Counted from the stretch's first letter, positions 13,601 through 25,923 are shown. The stretch: DNA of 64,000 nt from Strigamia acuminata (GCA_949358305.1 OX442315.1:14100427-14164426); one strand, 5' to 3'. A program made the numbers and translations. Notes: generated by a model not told the origin, from the sequence alone.

Positions 13601-15067
13601 AAGAAAGTGACGTCATTAATTTTGACAAGACACTGGAGACCTGGCAAACATGAGTGTTGAAGAAGACACCTAAGTGAACTCATTTTCTGTGTATATTATA
13701 ATGTTCTTCCACTTGGGCGTCTTGCTTTCAACAATTTTTATTTTTATTACACGCAATAGTTTCTTTAACAACTTTTAGTTAAAGTTATAACAAATAACAA
13801 TAATGAGGAAAAGTCAACTTTAATTAGAAAACAAATTACAAGCCGCATTCAAAACTAAAAATACAATTTTAGTTTAAGTGTATTTTAAGTTTAAATTTTG
13901 ATTTATTATAATAACTGTAATAAGTATATTATAAATATAATTAATATAGTTTAAATTTATAAATAGGACAGGAAATGATGTCATTTTTGTTTTAAAATTG
14001 AAGTAATTCACTAAATATTTTAACTTTTGAATGTCGCTAGTGAGATTTTGTATTTTTGTTTTATAATTTATACTACTTTGGTTTTAAAATTTTATAATAA
14101 TTAAGCTTATTATCGCGTTACTTTTATCATTTTGTTTCGGTGTTAAATTTTACAATATCTTTACAAGTTTGGTAAATTCCGACATTGCAAAACAACGCAG
14201 TATGCTTCTTTTCTGTTATTAGCAAGGAACATTGCAACAGCATTTCTACTTGAAGTATTTATTTCACCTGCTTACTTTGTCCAGGTGTTACTTTTGCAAT
14301 TATACCTGGTGGCTAATGTCAGTATTTTGCCACCTCTGTCTCCCTTCTATGTCTTCAGTCCCTCTTGAAGCCTGAGTAAAGTGCCGCCCCATCAGCTTGC
14401 CACCCAAAGCGGAGATGGAGGGTAGTGCTTGTGCTATTGCCATTGCACCGGCCCTGTTGGCAAATTGCTAAAATGCTCTTACTCCGACACGACAAGACCG
14501 GGGACAAATGTTCTCATTTCAAGTCTTTCGCACTGAATCTTTTCGGGCTTCAACAAATATGAGAATCAGACAACGTACAAGAAACAATGAGCAACAACCG
14601 TGGTGACAGAAAATGTGACTTGCAAAAAGGAACGAACATTTTATGCAACCACGATTGTCTGAGATTTGGATTTTATCATTATAATAATTTTATACTGTAT
14701 AATAATGTTGTCATAGTATCAGAGTGTTAAATTCTGACATCTGAAGTAAGTTATGTTTATTTTTAGCTGTATTATGTGCATCAGATGTATTGTTCTTTTT
14801 CTGCCTCAAGTTTACATTTTGGATTGAAACATTGCATCTGTGCAGTTGCTGCTTGTTTTTGATCACGTAAAAATCTAAAAGATATTTGTCCCGAAAAAGA
14901 GACTTCAAATTATTTTGACTTAGTTTTCATTAACCAAATAATAACCCACAACGAGAAGTACCGGATTACCACAATTGTGCATGTATTAGTGTGCTTTATG
15001 ATTAAATTAAAGCACACCACTGATGATGATTGCAAGATCAAAAGATCTTTAGTGAAAAACTATTTCG
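10696..15067. other. Non-coding interval with repeat fragments
   Basis: Mostly unique AT-rich DNA. 12610-12690 has GATATCGG-type repeats of unknown origin. 13838-14010 is the reverse complement of part of the element at 43090-43260. 14330-14530 is more balanced in composition, but no frame or RNA gene was recognised. Confidence 0.4.
13838..14010 (-). repeat. Partial copy of the CGGCTTTAAGCGGC-type MITE
   Basis: The stretch containing TAGGACAGGAAATGATGTCA and the preceding AT-rich tract matches, in reverse complement, the core of the element at 43011-43318. No terminal inverted repeat is visible at either edge, so the copy is truncated or rearranged. Confidence 0.65.
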
Positions 15068-15451
15068 TATACTCAAGTTAACTCCAAGATTATCCTTTCT
15101 CCCATTGGCCGAGCCATTTTACTTGTGTAGTGATCCAAAAAAATAGACCCAAACACCAGAATTGCATAACAATGTACAGACATTGTAATCGATCACCTAT
15201 TATTAGGAAATTGTTTGCTTTCCTGACAACCAAAACAGATAAAACATGATTTTTAAATTAAAAAGTGCATAAAACTTAATTTCCTAAATGGAAATAACAT
15301 TTTATTATAAAATACAATTAAAATAATATCAATTTAAATGATCATAATAACCATAGAAATAAATAAAAATAAAAACTACGTCTCCTGGTGGTAGTATACA
15401 GTCTAGAGTTAGGAGTAATGAGGCTCGGCCGATGGGAGAAAGTTGAGTATA
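15068..15451. mobile_element. MITE, TATACTC ends (diverged copy)
   Basis: A 384-bp element bounded by TATACTC and GAGTATA. It shares TTTCTCCCATTGGCCGAGCC, GTAGTGATCCAAAAA and ATAGACCCAAACACCAGAA with the copy at 19363-19773. The right end has lost part of its inverted repeat. It has no coding capacity. TA flanks suggest a Tc1/mariner-type mover, which is an inference. Confidence 0.8.
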
Positions 15452-16151
15452 GTAGTTTTATTTTGTATTTGCGCCATATCGTGTTTGAGTTGACCGCAAA
15501 GCGACAGACATTAACTTTAACTAATAATAAATGGTGTAATCCTCTTCTTCGAGGAAAATCCAGAAGAAATTCCGTCAGTTGAAGCTGAGGGCAAAGGCAT
15601 CGGAGATCCCACGAGTCAATTTATGAACTAAACATGACAGTAATTCATAACAGATGTTTGTAGAAACTGTTTACTTTGGAGATTTACAACTCATAATTAA
15701 TTACTGGCCAATGAAATCACACACAGTTGTAATTAAATTATTTTGTGTGGAAAATTAAGCTTCTTGAAAATTAACTTCTTGAAAATAAACATTGTAGCAA
15801 TTAAAAAGGCTAAAGGATTGTGGGAGACCACAAGTAGTATGACTGAACTTTGGTTCATTGAATCGCACAAAATGGCGACAGGATCGTCGATAATGAAATC
15901 GAATTAAAGGTCAAGTGCACTCACTGTCGATCGAATTGTTTCCAATTTAAAGTTGACAATAAAAGATTAAAGAGCTAAGAGCATCTAGTATTATTTGGGA
16001 ACTATTTTCTCCATTCCACTGCCAATTGACTTCAATGTGATTGATTAAACAAATCTAAAGTATTTATTGGTTTACGGAAACGAGCAAAACACCAACCAAA
16101 ATTCTTGTAGCAACATTCAACAATATTGGGACTGTTATCTGGTGGTTTTAG

Positions 16152-16165
16152 CCACCAGATGGCAC
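16152..16165 (+). promoter_or_regulatory. CTCF-like motif
   Basis: CCACCAGATGGCAC fits the CTCF core (CCASYAGRKGGCR). It forms the right arm of a 9-bp perfect hairpin. Sequence match only. Confidence 0.35.
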
Positions 16166-17036
16166 TTATTTAATTGTATTACTTATTTTTTTTTTAATTT
16201 TAAATACAATTAGTGACTTTTTTGTATATTTGTTAGGCAGATTGATTTGACCTTTGATTTTAGAAACTAATTTAAAGAAAATGAATTTAATTTAAATTTT
16301 TAATTAATTTTTTTTGTATGTTTTTTTTTGCATTTTTTTATATGGCATTTTTGCGGTCTAATTAGAGTGCATTTTGCTGGCCATTTACTGTCTACATAGT
16401 GGCGCCACTGTCAGCTAAAAAGAAAAGAGTAGTGCCAAAGTGAGGTTTGGTTTCTGGCGTGTGGCCAACTTGTTCATCAATGCCATTACAGGTTTGCTCA
16501 GAATAGGTCTGGAGTTTGTCCATATGTGACGCTTCAGCTTTGTAGCTAGTAAATTTTAATATACTTTAGCTATCTATCAAAACAAGCAGTGTAACAGATA
16601 AATAAATTAACTACAAATTGTTTCCTCCCACCACCCTCTTGACAAGGTGTGGAGGGGAAGCCCACTTCTGGATTTGGATTGCAAGGTTTGTGGATGGAAA
16701 AATGGGGAGGGGAAAAAGTTTTCTACTTATTAGTGGAAAGGCTGCTGAGTTCATTTTCTGACGACTGGTACAGCTGTTCTGGTGCGTTTAATTTAATTAT
16801 TAAATTATTATAATTTGTGATTCGTTTGGTGTTGTGTTGTTTTTGATTTTTCCTGCAGTGTGTTGCACTTTAAAATGAGCCGAGTTGATGAAAAGTCGAA
16901 ATTGATTCGTTCCAGCATTCATTTGTTGAGGTTTAATGTCGATTTAAAACTTTCAGGTTTGTTGACTTGGAAATCTGGCAACTTGTCACATTAGTTGGAG
17001 GAAATGAATGCTCAACTTACAACTGATTCCTTTTTT

Positions 17037-17050
17037 ACACTAGAGGGCAC
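17037..17050 (+). promoter_or_regulatory. CTCF-like motif
   Basis: ACACTAGAGGGCAC fits the CTCF core. Sequence match only, with no evidence of occupancy. Confidence 0.35.
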
Positions 17051-17560
17051 TCAGAGGTCATATTCAACTTTTCAATTATTATTTTGACAATTTTAATGAT
17101 TTAAAAAAAAAAAAAAAAATTTTAAAGATCATCTCTATATATCTTTTATTATTTTTTTTATAAATTGTTAATGACAAACAAAACTATATCTCATGACCCC
17201 ACAATTAAGCCTTAACTGTGAGAAAACTAACAGCTGGGCATGTTTTTAATCTATAAATCTTGAAATAACTTTTTTATGGAATAAAAAAATGAAAATAAAA
17301 TAAATATAAAATGCCATAAAAATCACGAGCAGAAACAATAAAACGGAAATTATTACAACTGGACTTGTGTGAATGTGTATCTTGATGTATGTGCATCATA
17401 TGGTGATGTGATTACTCACCAGGAAAGCACTTTAGACTTAAAAAAGGCTGAAAAATTTATTGGTGTTTGCATTATCAGGATTTTGAAGTGAAAATAGGGT
17501 TATTAAAAAAAGATGATTTAATGCTGTGCTGACTTGAATATTTCTTTTATTTATTTGCAG

Positions 17561-17652
17561 AAAAGATAAAAGAAAATTCCTTCCTGTGCCTAGAAGCAAT
17601 GCAAAAAGCAGTGGTGAATGCAAACTAGTCATCTGACTTTAAAAGTTTTTAG
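17561..17652 (+). other. Candidate 92-nt untranslated exon
   Basis: Bounded by a good acceptor (TTTATTTATTTGCAG ending at 17560) and a strong donor (AG then GTAAGAG at 17653). It has several stops in frame, so it would be untranslated. It could belong to the 5' UTR of the sulfotransferase gene at 20.87 kb. The splice sites are seen; its use is a guess. Confidence 0.3.
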
Positions 17653-19362
17653 GTAAGAGTTTGGATTTATTTTTAACTACCTAAACTATTTCATTGACCT
17701 AATATATCCAGCAAAACTAATCAACATAATAATCCATATGGTTTTAAAATATATTGTTTCCGACTTAATGAATTACAAAATGAATAGCATTTCACTTAAT
17801 TATGCATGTCATAATACAATACTAATACAAATAATTTTGTATGCATTTCAAATTACATTACAATTACAATACATTGAAATATAATTTCAACTGTATTTTT
17901 TAACCATATGGGAAATGCTTTTTATTTTGTGTGGAAATTGTTGATAAACAATCTTGACATCATTACAATAATAGCAAAAAGCTCTATTCATTTTGTTGCC
18001 ACCATTTTGGTGATAAAACTATTTACAAAAGTAGTTTATAATGTTTCCTTCAATAAATGTGTGATTAATGATGTGCAGAAAAAAAGTTGTTATGTGAAGG
18101 AATTAAATGGGATTGTTGTTGTGACATTTTGCACCTTTTATCCAAATTAACATAAAGCAAAAACATTATGACAAGGTGACATTTTGTTGAAGTCTAAACA
18201 GTTTTAATTTTCTAAATGTGTATAAAATATCAAGGTTTGTTTTGAAATGTGCTGAAAGAGTTTAGCATGTTATTAGAAGGAAGGAACCAGGTGGGTAAAC
18301 TGGTTCCATAATCAACTTGAAAGGTCTTTTCAAATTGAATACCATTGAATGGCAACTCAATTTTGTTTGGGCTTTGGCTCTGTGCTGCAAAGGGTTGCAT
18401 GTTGTTGTTTAGTTGCAAAAAAAAGAGTTGCTTTTATTTCTGTCAACATTTTTTACCCACTTTTTTTTGTTGTTGAAAATCCCAATGGAGATTCCAGTAG
18501 TGAAAGAAACATGTATGGAAGGGAAGAGACAGAAAGAAAGGAGTGGGTTTGGTGAGAGGGAGTGGAAGGAGATTGAATTTCATACAATTCCATTGGAATC
18601 TTGATTTGCTGAAATGATAAACAAATTTTCTGACTCATCCACTTGACTGCATCAGAGAGATAAAACTGAACAGAGGGAATAAAAATGAGAGTAGGAAGAA
18701 GGACATTTAATTGGTTAGTCATAAAAGCTGAAAAGTTGAGTTTGCTCCACTAATTGAAAGGGATTTATTCTGTGTTTTAATTCTTTCCATCAATTAACAA
18801 TGATAAACCCCAGAGGATTTCACACATGTCTGTGTGATGAGATTAAATTGACCTAAGTATACATAGCTTTGCTTGAAATTTTAAACAGTTGTTGGTCTTT
18901 TCAGTGTGGGATTATTCTATTTCTCAAAGCTTTGTGACAAAATTCTCATTTTTATTTTTATCTTCTGGTGTGTTTGCAATCTTTGTACTGCATACTTTTC
19001 TGTGCAGTGATTTTTAACATAATTCTTTGCAAAGTGTCCAGTCCTGTTTGGTTTTTATACGGTACTAAAGTTTTATTCTCTTAAAGATGCTTTCGTGTGT
19101 CTGACATCTTTGTATTGATAAGTTTAAAGTTTAACTATTGCAAAGCCCATTTAATTTAAATAAATTGTGTCAGGGTTTTATTCTTTTTGATAACTCAGAC
19201 TGTTGTGTTTTTCTGATGGTTTTTCTTTATGCTGAATAGTCTCATTTGATTACTGAAGACTGTAAATGAAAGTACCGTATGTGAATTACAGTGATTTGAG
19301 AATTCATAAAACATAAACAAATATAGGAACAAAACAGAAAATGCTATACTATAAATCACTGC
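17653..19362. other. Non-coding interval
   Basis: No recognisable gene or bounded element. Overlapping short frames near 18350-18720 on both strands show no domain or conserved motif. Confidence 0.4.
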
Positions 19363-19773
19363 TATACTCTTGTTCGACTCAAAAGGGTGGCCTTCTCCCA
19401 TTGGCCGAGCCGTATCACTGGTGTAGTGATCCAAAAATATAGACCCAAACACCAGAAATGCATTACAATGTACAGACATTGTAATCAATTGCCTAGGTAA
19501 CCGCCAAAATGTCAAAATTGTTTGCTTTCCAGACAAAGCAACCAATAAACAGAACAAACATGAGTTTAACATTTATATGTGCATAAAACTATATTTCATA
19601 AATGGAAAAAACATTTCTTTATAAAAATAATCAAAATTATATCAACTTACAATCACAAAACATAATAAAAATAAAAGCTACTTCTCCTAGTGGTATTAAT
19701 ACAAACTGGAGTTAGGAGTAATGCGGTTCGGCCAATGGGAGAAGGCCACCCTTTTGAGTCGAACAAGAGTATA
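19363..19773. mobile_element. MITE, TATACTC ends, near-perfect ~50-bp inverted repeats
   Basis: 411 bp. The left end begins TATACTCTTGTTCGACTC and the right end is its reverse complement for about 50 bp, with one visible mismatch. It has no coding capacity. The near identity of the two ends suggests recent activity. A more diverged copy lies at 15068-15451. Confidence 0.9.
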
Positions 19774-20282
19774 GACTACTACAGTTTCGGTGATCACGTG
19801 ACATGTTTAACGTAAGGATAATTTTATAACTATAACCTGCAATCTAATTTTTTTTAACTTTTTTGTTACACTAAATATAGTGTAAAAATATAAGGGCAAA
19901 GTGCCTGCCGCAAACTGTGTATTGAGTCAATTCTTTGTGATATAATTTTCAATTAATCCTCATCTGATGTCCTGTGATAAAACAACCTGGATGCTCTGTC
20001 GAAACGCAAATGCAGAAACTTGTATAAGCTTCTAGTGTTTGCAGATGGCATTATGCCACTCACAGTTGGTGGTTGCCACAAGCTCGAGAGCTTTTACTAA
20101 AGTACGGAGAAGCTTAGTCTTAGGTTGGAAATACCAAGAGACAGAAAATTGCAAGCTCAATATCTTAAGCGAGAAAAAGAAGAAACAAAGAACGTGTACA
20201 AAATCGGGAGGCAGAATGTTTTGCGACCAGTTTCCGGTCATGGGCAGGGCAACACAGTTCTCAAATGGCCCTCTAGTACAAC

Positions 20283-20600
20283 TTAACCACGCCAGGAGGA
20301 GTTCTGCTTCCAGAAGTTACCTTCCCTAACCAATGGGAAAGCTGAAAGGCTCAACAAAGGTTGGACCACAGTCTTGATAAGACTACCATAAGACCAGAGT
20401 CTTAGTCCTTCTCCGCTCTTGTTCATTATGGTGACACTTAGGGAATGTACTGTTAAGCTATTTCCAGTACCGTGAGCGACACGTGGGTAGGGCCTCCAAC
20501 CCACACGAACAAAGGAATTTCAACCACGCTGCCCAGACGGTTGTAACAATACAGTGCAAGCAATGGGAAAAGGCATAAAACATTGACTCTTGGACACTGA
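20283..20600 (-). repeat. Interspersed repeat, copy 1
   Basis: In reverse complement it matches 56590-56860. Shared blocks include CTTAACAGTACATTCCCTAA and GGTACTGGAAAT. It lies just upstream of the sulfotransferase exon. I see no tRNA-like promoter boxes, so I do not call it a SINE. Confidence 0.7.
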
Positions 20601-20867
20601 ATAAAAGGCCACAAACCATTAATACAGTTTCTTGTGTCATTTTCTATACGTGTGTTGTTCCGGCTTTTAATAATCGATCAATTACTCGTAATAAGAGTAG
20701 TCTAATTGGTTTAATTGGTGCGGAAATTATAGACCTTCTCCGGTTGATGGAGTTGACACTTTTGGTTCTGGCATTCGAAGGAAGTGCGCGAAGAGATTGT
20801 TTTTGATGATTTGTTTGATTCTGTAATTCCTCATTGTAAGACAATTCATTTTTCCGTTTCAGGTGAG

Positions 20868-22058
20868 ATGACCAACAAGAATTATGACCACCCACCCCCA
20901 GTACAAACGGAAATCAACCACAAATGGCATCCACTCGAGCCAGACTCGGTGACGTGGACCAAAGTGGAAATCAGTGGCGCGGGATCCGCCGAGACGCCCT
21001 TCCTGGACCGCTCTTCCCCCTTGCGATGTCGCTTGCTGGTGTTGTGCGCGCTCACCAGCGTCCTCTTCGCCAGCATGCTTCTCCGCCTCGTCTACTTCCA
21101 CGCGTTGGACGCGTCGAGTGCAGAACTATGTTCAATTAAGGTGGCGGAAAGCCATCCTCAGGTGGCGCCGTACTTTACCCCACTCACGTCGCCCAGTAGT
21201 GTGATTAGCAGCGAGAACGATTCGTACGTGGCAGTCGGGGGTGCTCGGCGGGAAAAAATGCATTTTTCCAGGACGAGACGCCAACTGCCACAGTGTATCA
21301 TCATCGGCGTTCGCAAATGCGGCACCAGGGCGCTTTTGGAGTTCCTCAACCTGCACCAGCGCATCCAGAAAGCCGCGGTCGAGATGCACTTCTTCGACGA
21401 CGACCAGCGGTATCGATTGGGGCTCGAGTGGTACAGGAAACGAATGCCCTACTCGTTCGCCGACCAGATCACGGTCGAGAAGAGTCCGGCCTATTTCGTC
21501 ACTCCGGCGGTGCCGGAAAGGATTAAAGCGATGAATTCGAGCGTGAAATTGCTGCTGATTGTGCGCGATCCCGTGACGAGGACGATATCGGACTACGCGC
21601 AGATTCACAGCAACAAACTGACCAAGGGCAAGCCGCACGAGCCTTTCGAGGCGTTTGCGCTCACGCCCGACGGTCAGGTGAACACGCAGTACAGAGCAAT
21701 ACAAATTAGCATCTACGTCAAGTATTTGAAAATGTGGTTCGACGTTTTCGGGCGAGAGCAGATCCATATTGTGGACGGGGATCAGTTGGTGGACGATCCG
21801 TACCCGGAGTTGCAGAAGATTGAGGATTTTTTACGTTTGGAGCATCGCATCACGAGAGAGAATTTTTATTTCAATAAGACCAAGGGATTTTTCTGTCTAA
21901 GGAACGAGACGACGGAGAAGTGTTTGGGTGATACTAAGGGGAGGAAGCATCCGCAGGTTCCCGCTCATGTCGTGCACAAATTGAGGCAGTTTTTCCAGCC
22001 CTATAATCAACATTTTTACGACGTCATTGGACGCAATTTGGGCTGGCCCACCGAATGA
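20868..22058 (+). CDS. HS3ST5: Heparan sulfate glucosamine 3-O-sulfotransferase (HS3ST5 type)
   Basis: A single exon of 396 codons. The enzyme transfers sulfate from PAPS to the 3-OH of glucosamine in heparan sulfate, in the Golgi lumen. The open frame continues upstream, but the first ATG lies five bases after a splice acceptor (TTTCCGTTTCAG ends at 20862), so I place the start at 20868. Topology is type II: a short cytosolic tail, a membrane anchor near residues 52-77, then a stem and the sulfotransferase domain. Visible are the 5'-phosphosulfate loop GVRKCGTR with Lys150, the catalytic-base motif EMHFF with Glu172, EKSPAYF (205-211), the 3'-phosphate motif RDPVTRTISDY with Arg233 and Ser241, and the conserved Cys343/Cys352 pair before GRKHP. 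Similarity seems closer to vertebrate HS3ST5 than to HS3ST1-3, a judgement from memory. Its codons are much more GC-rich than the flanks. At least one upstream untranslated exon must exist. Confidence 0.95.
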   Translation: MTNKNYDHPPPVQTEINHKWHPLEPDSVTWTKVEISGAGSAETPFLDRSSPLRCRLLVLCALTSVLFASMLLRLVYFHALDASSAELCSIKVAESHPQVAPYFTPLTSPSSVISSENDSYVAVGGARREKMHFSRTRRQLPQCIIIGVRKCGTRALLEFLNLHQRIQKAAVEMHFFDDDQRYRLGLEWYRKRMPYSFADQITVEKSPAYFVTPAVPERIKAMNSSVKLLLIVRDPVTRTISDYAQIHSNKLTKGKPHEPFEAFALTPDGQVNTQYRAIQISIYVKYLKMWFDVFGREQIHIVDGDQLVDDPYPELQKIEDFLRLEHRITRENFYFNKTKGFFCLRNETTEKCLGDTKGRKHPQVPAHVVHKLRQFFQPYNQHFYDVIGRNLGWPTE

Positions 22059-22396
22059 GGATCGAGAGAATCATACAAATGATACAAAGGAATATTTCTT
22101 TTTTTTTATACATAACTTACATATATATATATTTTTTTTTTTAAAAAACTGAACCATTTTTTTTTAAATTAATCAATTCTTCAGAATAATAATATTCATG
22201 TACATTTCATCATTTTACATCATTGCAATAAGATTTCAGTTTTTCAGGTATATTGTTGTGTTGTTTTCGGTTTTAAAGAAGCAATTTAGTGAGAAAAATA
22301 TTAGTTGTGGAAAAATATTTTGTGTTTTGTTGTTGGATAAAGCGGAAGTTCTTAAGTTTGGTTTGAATGACCGGTTTGGGCCAACCTGCTTAGTTC
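22059..22396 (+). other. Probable start of the sulfotransferase 3' UTR
   Basis: AT-rich sequence after the stop at 22056-22058. No unambiguous AATAAA appears before a repeat copy begins near 22397. A clear AATAAA lies at about 22901, so the UTR may be longer. Confidence 0.4.
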
Positions 22397-22690
22397 AAAA
22401 ATACATTGAAATTATATTGCAACGTTTTTTTTTTTTTGGAAAAATGCATTGGGTTTTGCGAGAATGCTTTTTGTAATATATTTTTGCGTGCTATTGGTCC
22501 GCAAATGATGCGAATGCGTCCCTAATATTATTTTTTGTCAAATACCGTATGAATGCATTGTCAAATTTTGTATTACGACATGCATTACTTAATATACTTA
22601 ATTTCGCGAAATGCTATACATTTTGGAAAGCAATATATTGTAAAATATATTTTTGAACCTTGTGGGAATGCTAGTAACGACGTTCAATCT
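22397..22690 (+). repeat. Interspersed repeat family, copy 1
   Basis: Shares AATACATTGAAATTATATT and GCATTGGGTTT.GCGAGAATGC with 53873-54300, where the second copy is interrupted by another element. Type unknown. Confidence 0.6.
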
Positions 22691-24222
22691 TTTCGTCGCC
22701 ATTTTTTGCAACGAAATGCTTGTTTGATTTCTTTCACTCTTTTTCGCTTTCTATGTCCTAGTTGAGGCGTGGTGGATGCAAACTGAGCATTAACAATTCT
22801 GTTAAAAGCCAAGTCGACCGAGGTGACAAAATGATCTTTGTACAACACAAAAGCAGGAGATCAAGTTCAAAGAAATTTACTGTTGTTTATTTGGCAATAA
22901 ACGAAAAAGTGGCTTAATTGCTTCCATAGAACAAACTATAAAAAAACTGCACACCAAACAAAAAGCCGGTGAATAAATGTTTGGGCCACAAACACCATTA
23001 AAGAAGTCTTTATGGTATTAGTTTCCCAAACTCTTAAAACATTGCTAATTAGCAAACAGAGCAAATGATGCTCTCTACTATGATGCTACTATGCAAATAT
23101 CTGTTAGCAAATGATATTCTCGTGAATGTTTGCATGACCAAATGTTGCACACAATGCATATCTTGATCTGGATTATCCAGGTCATTTATTTTTTCCACTA
23201 GAGTGAGTGTAAACAAATATTAATGTTGCCAGCATCAATAAGGATTTGTGTGAGATCTAACATAGATATTATTGATTTTTATTTGCTTGTTTTTGGCAAT
23301 GCCAAGCTGACCAATGAAAGAATATATATTTATGAATTTCATGCTGCCACATCGTACCAAACCTCTAAGTTGATTGACATTAATGCTTTATCCAGCAATG
23401 AATCACATCATCTCATCCTTTTTATTACTAAATATACTAGGGTATGTCAGTAGCCATTTTGTTTTTTACTTAATAACAAAGTACTTGTATTTTTCTTTTA
23501 AGTTAGAAATATCTTATGGCGTGGAAACAAAATGGCCATTATTCTTTAATGGCGTTCCCTATGGAGATAAGCAATGCAATGAATGAAAGGATTTAGAAAA
23601 TAATATTTGGATTTCAATAAGACAATCACATAATGAGAAATGGAAAAAAAAGAAATGGTTGATCCAATTTGTTGTTTTTTCTTCTTCGTGCAACAGTTGC
23701 AATGCAAATTGAAAACAGATTTTGTTTTAACTGCTCAAAAAACAACAAGACATTTTATCTACGTTGGCCTATCACTTAACTTGAATAAATACCCTCCAAA
23801 CCTAAATACTTACTGGTATTTTTAAATTTAACTATTATTTTCTCTCTTGTTATTCCTAGTCTTTGCCATCATCAATGCAATTTTTTTATGGATCCATTTT
23901 TTTATAAACATTTTTGGCGGATTTTCAATGGTTAAAAACATTAAACATGAAGGATCATTTAGTTACAAGTTCTAAATGCATCTAATTAAATGGTAATTTA
24001 AATTAGAAGGAATTGGACCATGACAATCAAATTAGCATATTTTTTTGTTCCCAATTTGAAAGTGAAAAATAATTTTCAAAATCAATTCAAAAAGCTTCAT
24101 TTAAAACTATTGTGTCAATCACGACAAAAGACATTTTTGTTTTTGTTTGTTTTTTTTTTTTTAATAGAAATTTTTATTTAAAAAGAAAATTTGTTTTTTG
24201 AAATTTTTTCAAAGAAAATGTC
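22691..24222. other. Non-coding intergenic DNA
   Basis: No gene recognised between the sulfotransferase and the hAT-like element. Contains AATAAA near 22901. Confidence 0.4.
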
Positions 24223-24230
24223 ATGTAATT

Positions 24231-24689
24231 CAGTGCTGGATTAAAACCCTCAGGTTCTAACGATTCTTTAAATAGTCATCGGACGAACTACAGCAACGTT
24301 GTGGGGAGCTTCGACTTTATGGAGGACGTTTAAACAACGTTGTGTAGCATTATCCACAATGGAAGCTGAATACATAATTATCCCACTTTAGCGGCATGCC
24401 GCTGTAAGTGAAATTACCAACTTTTGGAAATTTCTCTTACGAATGCCGGTAAAGACGGAGTTTACCGACAGTCCGGTCAAACCCGCGACATTCCGCTCAG
24501 AGTGGAATAATGCGGTGTCTTTGGGGCCCTCCTCATAATGTTTAGCGATGTTGCCTAGTAACCAAAGTCACATAGTATCAGATGTGAAATTGCTGCCTAT
24601 GTTAATCTGAAGGGACTGGGGAGATATGATGGTGCCCCTAAAGCTTGGGGGGGGCCCATGGTTTGTGCCTCTTGGATAATCCAGCACTG
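24231..24689. mobile_element. Non-autonomous hAT-like element with exact 8-bp TSD
   Basis: 459 bp. The ends are CAGTGCTGGATTA and TAATCCAGCACTG (inverted). It is flanked on both sides by ATGTAATT (24223-24230 and 24690-24697), the 8-bp duplication typical of hAT transposases. No transposase is encoded. It contains a fragment of the CGGCTTTAAGCGGC-type MITE at about 24376-24516, so it is a composite. Confidence 0.9.
24376..24516. repeat. Fragment of the CGGCTTTAAGCGGC-type MITE inside the hAT element
   Basis: Shares GCCGGTAAA, AGTCCGGTCAAAC and GCGGCATGCCGCT with the full copy at 43011-43318. Confidence 0.6.
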
Positions 24690-24697
24690 ATGTAATT

Positions 24698-25923
24698 TGA
24701 TAGAACTACACAAGATAGATAAGTTTGTCCATCAAAGTTGTTCCATTTGCATTTGCTCCCCTGATAAAAGATTGTATACGGATTTCTTGTGTAATGTTGA
24801 CATGTAATTGCTTCAAAATTTTGCTTTGAGTAGGTTTTTAAAAGTGTAAAACAATTTATCAGGACATCAGTGTGGCTTCCTTCATCAATGAAAAACAAAA
24901 ACAAAAAACAACAAAAAAAAACATTTGTTTGTGAAAGTGGTCTCTCTTCTCTCTCTCTATCTCTTATCTTAAACTATATCTATATATATATATCAACAAA
25001 ATATATAAATATATATATTATAAATATTATGTAAAAAAAAAGAAACATAAATATTGACATGTGTATATTTCTAATTTTCATTCTTGTACCAAGTGTAAAT
25101 ACTGGCCTAACCAATTTATTTGGCCTTCCTTTACACCACTCATTTCTAAGTGCTCTCTAAGAAAAAAAAAAGATTAAAAAAATGGAAAAAAAAATCTTTT
25201 TATTATTATAAAATATTAGCTATCCAAAGATATTAATTTTTTTGTCATAATTTAATTCACACTGTGGATTTGTTTGGTACAAATTCGTGGTATAGCTCAC
25301 CCAAATCAATGCAGTTTGTCACAGATAATGCAGATTAATGTCACATGATGGCGTCTTTTTGTTTGAAGAAACATATTATTGTGTAAATAGGTTGGAAGAT
25401 TTATCATTTTGGAATTTTTTTGGTTTCAAACTGTATTTTTGTATGATGTATATATATATTTTCCAGAAAAAAAAATACAATTTCTCTGTCACTGTTTCCA
25501 AGAAACAAAAAAAAGTATAGTCCATAATCAGTTTAATCTTTTAATTTATTTAATTTAATCCCTTTTTAAACAAGTCTTATTATTATCAAAGTTTTGCTAT
25601 GTAACTGTGAACATTTTGGCATAAAAAAAGTTGTAAATGTATATCAATAATTAAAAAAAAAAAGAAATGAAAAAAAAATACAGAAAAATGAGTTTAAAAA
25701 GTACAAAAAGTTATAAAAATAAATTGTATTGTGGTATTGCATCTGAAAATCCATCAATTCTCAATTTTTATCACATGTAGATACAAAATTATGTCCATTA
25801 GCTGCCATCTATCAGTGGCTTTTGGAATTATCAACAAGTTATGTTGAGTTCATTGACTCATTAAGTCAGTGGCGCCATCTGTTGAGTGGGTTAAAACTTA
25901 AACATTGAATTTGAGGATGAGGT
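24698..25923. other. Non-coding; includes the 3' flank/UTR of the Spaetzle-like gene
   Basis: AT-rich, with (CT)n/(TA)n near 24940-25020. On the minus strand an AATAAA (TTTATT at about 25540) lies about 380 nt beyond the stop codon of the Spaetzle-like gene and could end its transcript. Confidence 0.4.
25869..25880 (-). promoter_or_regulatory. CTCF-like motif
   Basis: AGATGGCGCCAC on the minus strand fits the CTCF core. It sits about 45 bases beyond the stop codon of the Spaetzle-like gene. Sequence match only. Confidence 0.35.

Larger units (their letters stand above)
15452..17560. other. Non-coding interval
   Basis: No coding exon recognised. It holds a perfect hairpin at 16137-16160 (arms ATCTGGTGG and CCACCAGAT) and two CTCF-like motifs listed separately. 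Confidence 0.4.

Noticed and set aside
13560-13690. Possible coding exon (MQIDLAADKTTGKK...)
   Set aside because: Short, no recognised homology, no flanking splice sites in phase.
20283-20600. SINE call for the repeat shared with 56590-56990
   Set aside because: No A/B boxes, tRNA-like head or poly(A) tail seen, so only an interspersed repeat is claimed.
20784-20867. Upstream extension of the sulfotransferase frame
   Set aside because: It starts with GTG and crosses a clear splice acceptor (20861-20862); the first ATG is 20868.
21132-21767. 211-codon antisense frame over the sulfotransferase
   Set aside because: A shadow of a GC-rich coding exon, with no domain.
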